Shown: piece after piece, positions 58,801 to 64,000 of the stretch | Layout of the letters: every line of letters starts with the position of its first letter | Position numbering within the stretch: position 1 is the first letter of the stretch | DNA from: Limnoperna fortunei | Lineage: Eukaryota > Mollusca > Bivalvia > Mytilida > Modiolidae | NCBI GenBank assembly: GCA_944474755.1 | Contig: OX104124.1 | Span: 28,928,452 to 28,992,451 of the forward strand | Direction of reading: 5' to 3' | DNA: 64,000 nt | The notes under the pieces: generated by a model | The model's database searches: none | The model's input: only the letters and a program-made list of their open reading frames with translations | What the model was told of the DNA's origin: nothing | Program-made: the position numbers and the translations under genes

Positions 58801-59310
58801 TCCAAGTAATGCAGTATTGAACATTAACAAATATGGACCTACAAACAACGCAATATACATGTACCTTTTTCCCCAGACCTTGATCATGACTTGAAGGGGA
58901 ATTAGTCATTGTCTGTATACTAGTATGTAAAATAATTATACTGTAATTGATTGACACAAAATGGCTGCAAGATATCGTGCATTAGTTTACAATAATTTAA
59001 TAATAAATTTGAAAATATTTGAATGCATTTAAATAAATTGAAGATTTGTCATATAAAAATCACAGGTGTTTGTTCTTTACAATGAATTGTTGGGAGGCAT
59101 ACACAATTAGTATGAAGCAAGAGTTTTTACTTTAATTTTTCAAGTTGATTTGACATGATTAATGAGTAATTAGTAAAAAACATCTGTCATTGTTGTTTTT
59201 TTTGGCATGTGTAAAATTATTCTGGTGAAAAATTTAAAAAAGAACAGAAATCTTTGTAATAGGAAAAAAAATTTGATCTGTTCATAATCCTTGAAATACA
59301 TGTATGTTAC
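55827..59310. other. AT-rich stretch, palindrome-rich, no gene seen
   Basis: Contains clusters of ACATGTAC and ACTAGTAC palindromes, densest at about 56805-56910. No recognisable exon; the short frames at 55759, 56135, 56542, 57104 and 58727 carry no motif. Confidence 0.45.
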
Positions 59311-59402
59311 TCTTTTTAGCTCACCTGACCCAAAGGTTGAGTTATTCTCATCACTTTGCGTCCGTATTCCTCATTGCGGCAGCCGTAAACTTTTCACATT
59401 TC

Positions 59403-59433
<31 letters not shown>

Positions 59434-59886
59434 GAAAACAATGTTTATTGGGTGGTTCTTTACAAAGTTTGAGTTTTTGGTGTTGTTCAAATATTAAGCG
59501 TGGCTGCCAAAGCCATTAATGCGTTCTGATTGGCTGTATTGCAGAAATGTACCTTAGGTGGTCTTCTATAAAGTTTGAGTTTTTTTGTGATGAAATATTG
59601 CATACTAGTTAATGTACCTTAAATGGTCCTCTACAAAGACTGAGTTTTTTGTGAAGATCCAAAATCCAAGATGGCCACCACTGTGGAACACATTATATAC
59701 CAGTAGGACCCTATGAGAAAATCATACAAACAGCTTCTGTTCCATACTGTGGCATACAATTAAACCAAATAATGCAGAAGTGAATCTTAGATAGTAATCT
59801 TATTTTTTTCAGTTTTTCCAGTCGATAGGAACTTTAACATTTTTTTGTAAGTCAGGTGAGCGATACAGGCTCTGAAGAGCCTCTAG
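59311..59886 (+). mobile_element. Helitron-like non-autonomous element
   Basis: Begins TCTTTTTAGCTCACCTGACC and ends with GTCAGGTGAGCGATACAGGC, a hairpin AGGCTC-TGAA-GAGCCT (59867-59882), then CTAG and T. Start TC, 3' hairpin and CTRR-T are Helitron features. The subterminal AGCTCACCTGAC and GTCAGGTGAGCG are inverted copies. Inside, GATCCAAAATCCAAGATGGC and CCTATGAGAAAA match the fragment at 14398-14723. This family is common in bivalve DNA. No Rep/helicase is encoded. Confidence 0.65.
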
Positions 59887-59934
59887 TTCTTTTTAATACC
59901 CCTTGCTTGAAAAGAGGGGTTATATTGTGACAGG

Positions 59935-60480
59935 GGTGTCCATCCGTCTTGCATTAATTGGATTCCAAAGTGCCCCTAAATGATTTGAATATACTGGTCC
60001 CAAGAAAAGTTTTGGATACCATGGTCCTCAGAATGATCTACTCACAGATATACTGGTCCCTTGAATGACTTGGATACCCTAGTCAGAAGAAACCAGGGTT
60101 CCAAGAATGATTAAGATACCCTTGAACCCAGAATAAAATATACCCTGTCCCCCTGAATGACTTGGATACCCAGGTCCCAAGAATGATTAGGATACTTAGG
60201 TTCCTGAATTACTTGTACACTGGTCCCAAGAATGATTGGCTACAATGGTCCCCAGAATGACCTGGATATCCTGGTCAAGAATGATTTAGATACCATTGTT
60301 CCCTGAATGACATGAACATCCTGGTCCCAAGAGTGATTAAGATATCATGGTCTCCAGAATAACATGAAAATCCTGGTCCAAGAAAGATTCAGATACCATA
60401 GTCCGCAGTATAACATGGATACCCAGGTCTACAGAATGACTTCGTTACCCTGGTCCGGTGGTCCCAATAATTATTTACAT
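59935..60480 (+). repeat. Degenerate tandem repeat, about 27-bp unit
   Basis: GATACC-TGGTCCC-AGAATGA is repeated about 18-20 times with strong drift; alternate units read CCCAAGAATGATT and CCCAGAATGACAT, suggesting an old 54-bp dimer. Confidence 0.8.
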
Positions 60481-61023
60481 TTAGATACCATGGTCGCCAA
60501 GAAGCAACATAATAACTGGTACTAGTATAACTATTTGTTAAAACTAACATTGCATGAATGTATTAAGTGTAAATACTAAAACAAAATGACTGGATAAGGT
60601 ACTAGAAACTGATACTTATGAATGGTTGTCAGTTTACTATTTATATTTATGTTAAGTGTTTTCATGGTAATCTTAATATTAGTACACTTCAATATGTTTT
60701 TTGATGAAATCTGACAAGGAAACTTTTGTTATAAACATAATGTTTTTATATTTAGGGTTTTCAATCCCTTTTAATGGTCCCCTGTTATCCCCTTTGGTCC
60801 CTAGAGATCACACAGTATGTTTTGTTTGAAGTGTTGTAAGGTCATGAGAATATGATGTGTTGATATTTAAACTGTCAAGGTTTATTTATAACAGTAATAA
60901 TGAGTACATTTCATTTAATAACAAATTATGTCTGTTGGTTAATACATACATTACAACATGAGTGGCAAAATAAATGTACATACAAAAGTATTCCTAAAGG
61001 AAAATCCTATGTTAGGATTGTAG
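60481..61023. other. No recognisable feature
   Basis: AT-rich sequence. Confidence 0.5.
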
Positions 61024-61216
61024 AAGGGGTCGCCACTCCTGCATGTTATAATGAAATCAAAGCACACATAAATATAACAACAGGTTTTAAGGGGTCGCCA
61101 CTCCTGCATGTTATAATGAAATCAAAGCACACATAAATATAACAACAGGTTTTAAGGGGTCGCCACTCCTGCATGTTATAATGAAATCAAAGCACACATA
61201 AATATAACAACAGGTT
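61024..61216 (+). repeat. 65-bp tandem repeat, three copies
   Basis: AAGGGGTCGCCACTCCTGCA recurs at 61024, 61089 and 61154, with almost no sequence change between copies, implying a recent expansion. Confidence 0.95.
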
Positions 61217-61345
61217 TGTGGGAGTGTTCTCCTGGTACATTGGCTTATAACACAGGTCAGCGCAAGTAAATAAGTTACTTGTAGTACAAGTTGGACAGTG
61301 ATATAGCTGGAAAAAAACTAATACACACAATAAAATACTTCATTA

Positions 61346-61590
61346 TTGTGGAACTTTGGTGGCTGTGTGGTTAAGGTAGTTAGTCATCGGCTGTAACCAC
61401 CAAGGTTGTGAGTTCGTGCCTCACTACAGACAGGGTGAGATTGACTCCAAATGTAATTTGCAAGTATTGCTACATTAACATTGTAGTTTTCTTTCTACAT
61501 AATCTTAGTGGAGTTTTTTTTCCTGCCCCAATAAAAGCTATATGCCATGATATAACTAAAAATTGTGTAACAATAAACATTAAAAGGATG
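61346..61590 (+). mobile_element. tRNA-derived SINE
   Basis: Head with A-box-like TGGCTGTGTGGTTAAGG and B-box-like GGTTGTGAGTTCGTGCCTC, then ACAGACAGGGTGAGATTGAC, CCTGCCCCAATAAAAGCTAT and ATGCCATGATATAACTAAAA. Same layout as the 14735 SINE but clearly diverged, so perhaps another subfamily. Confidence 0.7.
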
Positions 61591-61804
61591 TTGATTGGGT
61601 TATGATCAACATATTTAAAATTATTTATGACCTATTTTCTGACCAAGTTTAGCTAGTTATACATGTAATTATGTGCATATATATACATGTGTACTGTATT
61701 GTATTAACTGATGGTCAACCATTGTCTGAGGGCATAAAATTATCCCAGATGGACAATTTAAGTCATTACTCAATATGTCCTTCAGTAAGAAACGAATCAC
61801 ATGT
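61591..61804. other. No recognisable feature
   Basis: AT-rich spacer before the terminal array. Confidence 0.5.
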
Positions 61805-64000
61805 AGATCAGAATTAGTACAGTGTGGTGCCATGTCCTTTTAGTGAGTACATGAAGATCAGAATTAGTTTTTGCACATGTACAGTGTGGGGACCATGTCG
61901 AATGCATGAAGATCAGAATTACTCCTTATACATACATGTACAGTGTGGGGACCATGTCCAGTACTTGGAAGTCAGAATTATTCCTTGTACATGTACAGTG
62001 TGGGACCATGTCCAGTACATGTAGATAAGATTACTCCTTATACATGTACAGTGTGAAGACCATGTCCAGTACATATAGATCAGAATTACTCCTTGTACAT
62101 GTACAGTGTGAGGACCATGTCCAGTACATGTAGATCAGAATTACTCCTTGTACATGTACAGTGTGGGGACCATGTCCAGTACATGAAGATAAGATTACTC
62201 CTTATACATGTACAGTGTGAAGACCATGTCCAGTACATATAGATCAGAATTACTCCTTGTACATGTACAGTGTGAGGACCATGTCCAGTACATGAAGATC
62301 AGAATTGCTCCTTGTACATGTACAGTGTGGGGACCATGTCCAGTACATGAAGATAAGATTACTCCTTATACATGTACAGTGTGGGGACCATGTCCAGTAC
62401 AAGAAGATAAGATTACTCCTTATACATGTACAGTGTGGGGACCATGTCCAGTACATGAAGATCAGAATTACTCCTTGTACATGTACAGTGTGGGGACCAT
62501 GTCCAGTACATGAAGATAAGATTACTCCTTATACATGTACAGTGTGGGGACCATGTCCAGTACATGAAGATAAGATTACTCCTTATACATGTACAGTGTG
62601 GGGACCATGTCCAGTACATGAAGATAAGATTACTCCTTATACATGTACAGTGTGGGGACCATGTCCAGTACATGAAGATCAGAATTGCTCCTTGTACATG
62701 TACAGTGTGGGGACCATGTCCAGTACATGTAGATAAGATTACTCCTTATACATGTACAGTGTGGGGACCATGTCCAGTACATGTATATCAGAATTACTCC
62801 TTGTACATGTACAGTGTGGGGACCATGTCCAGTACATGAAGATAAGATTACTCCTTATACATGTACAGTGTGGGGACCATGTCCAGTACATGTATATCAG
62901 AATTACTCCTTGTACATGTACAGTGTGGGGACCATGTCCAGTACATGAAGATAAGATTACTCCTTATACATGTACAGTGTGGGGACCATGTACAGTACAT
63001 GAAGATCAGAATTACTCCTTGTACATGTACAGTGTGAGGACCATGTCCAGTACATGAAGATAAGATTACTCCTTATACATGTACAGTGTGGGGACCATGT
63101 CCAGTACATGAAGATCAGAATTGCTCCTTATACATGTACAGTGTGGGACCATGTCCAATACATGTAGATCAGAATTACTCCTTATACATGTACAGTGTGG
63201 GGACCATGTCCAGTACATGAAGATCAGAATTACTCCTTGTACATGTACAGTGTGGGGACCATGTCCAGTACATGTAGATCAGAATTACTCCTTGTACATG
63301 TACAGTGTGGGACCATGTCCAGTACATGTAGATCAGAATTGCTCCTTGTACATGTACAGTGTGGGACCATGTCCAGTACATGTAGATCAGAATTACTCCT
63401 TATACATGTACAGTGTCGGACCATGTCCAGTACATGTAGATCAGAATTGCTCCTTGTACATGTACAGTGTGGGACCATGTCCAGTACATGTAGATCAGAA
63501 TTACTCCTTGTACATGTACAGTGTGGGACCATGTCCAGTACATGTAGATCAGAATTGCTCCTTGTACATGTACAGTGAGGGACCATGTCCAGTACATATA
63601 GATCAGAATTACTCCTTATATATGTACAGTGTGGGGACCATGTCCAGTACATGAAGATCAGAATTACTCCTTGTACATGTACAGTGTGGGGACCATGTCC
63701 AGTACATGTAGATCAGAATTACTCCTTGTACATGTACAGTGTGGGACCATGTCCAGTACATGTAGATCAGAATTGCTCCTTGTACATGTACAGTGTGGGA
63801 CCATGTCCAGTACATGTAGATCAGAATTACTCCTTGTACATGTACAGTGTGGGGACCATGTCCAGTACATGAAGATCAGAATTACTCCTTGTACATGTAC
63901 AGTGTGGGACCATGTCCAGTACATGTAGATCAGAATTGCTCCTTGTACATGTACAGTGAGGGACCATGTCCAGTACATGTAGATCAGAATTACTCCTTGT
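61805..64000 (+). repeat. 54-55-bp minisatellite running off the window (about 40 copies)
   Basis: The unit is GTACATGTACAGTGTGGGGA, CCATGTCCAGTACATGAAGA, TCAGAATTACTCCTT. Variants: GGGG/GGG, ATGAAGATAAGATT/ATGTAGATCAGAATT, ACTCC/GCTCC. The first units (61805-61930) are degenerate. Each unit contains the palindrome GTACATGTAC. Open frames on both strands follow from the repeat and are not genes. The array continues past position 64000. Confidence 0.97.

Noticed and set aside
61824..63978. Many overlapping frames on both strands in the 55-bp array
   Set aside because: Same repeat artefact; every frame and both strands are open.

Overview
The window looks like eukaryotic, AT-rich, repeat-laden animal DNA, most likely from a bivalve or related mollusc. 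The evidence is intron-split extracellular-domain exons, tRNA-derived SINEs with tails typical of mollusc genomes, Helitron-like elements with the TTAGCTCACCTGA-type start common in bivalves, decayed LINE reverse transcriptases, and very large minisatellites. The species call is inference. There are no bacterial operons, rRNA genes, CRISPR arrays or intact viral genes. Roughly 35 kb of the 64 kb (about 55%) is tandem repeat.

Region 1 (1-3.9 kb) is a transposon graveyard: a 5'-truncated LINE fragment on the minus strand, a Helitron-like 3' end, a SINE fragment, and a 33-bp minisatellite split by a 1.17-kb inverted-repeat DNA transposon that landed in a TA.

Region 2 (3.9-36.3 kb) is the 3' part of a plus-strand gene for a secreted MAM-domain protein. 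Exons at 3900-4072 and 5072-5153 encode the C-terminal half of one MAM domain. Exons at 12022-12119, 12707-12839, 13436-13614 and 16475-16556 encode a complete second MAM domain with its four conserved cysteines. A tiny terminal exon at 36193-36209 gives a stop codon, followed by AATAAA at 36285. Reading phases agree at every junction. The two introns that follow MAM exon 4 each hold a giant minisatellite: about 145 copies of a 46-bp unit (5144-11804) and about 366 copies of a 50-51-bp unit (17071-35643). The 46-bp array starts inside the exon and repeats the exon's own 5' splice site.

Region 3 (37.1-42.9 kb) is a third minisatellite (31-bp unit, about 186 copies) downstream of the gene, followed by 5 kb of decayed LINE and SINE fragments and poly-C tracts.

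Region 4 (47.9-64 kb) may start a second plus-strand gene. The ATG at 47896 opens a 26-codon signal-peptide-like exon ending at a GT donor, and the rest of the window would be its first intron. That stretch carries a 118-bp foldback element, a 51-bp minisatellite, a LINE 3' end, a 2.18-kb Mutator-like element with a perfect 9-bp target duplication, a Helitron-like element, and a 55-bp minisatellite running off the right edge. The many long uninterrupted reading frames in the window are by-products of tandem repeats and are not treated as genes.
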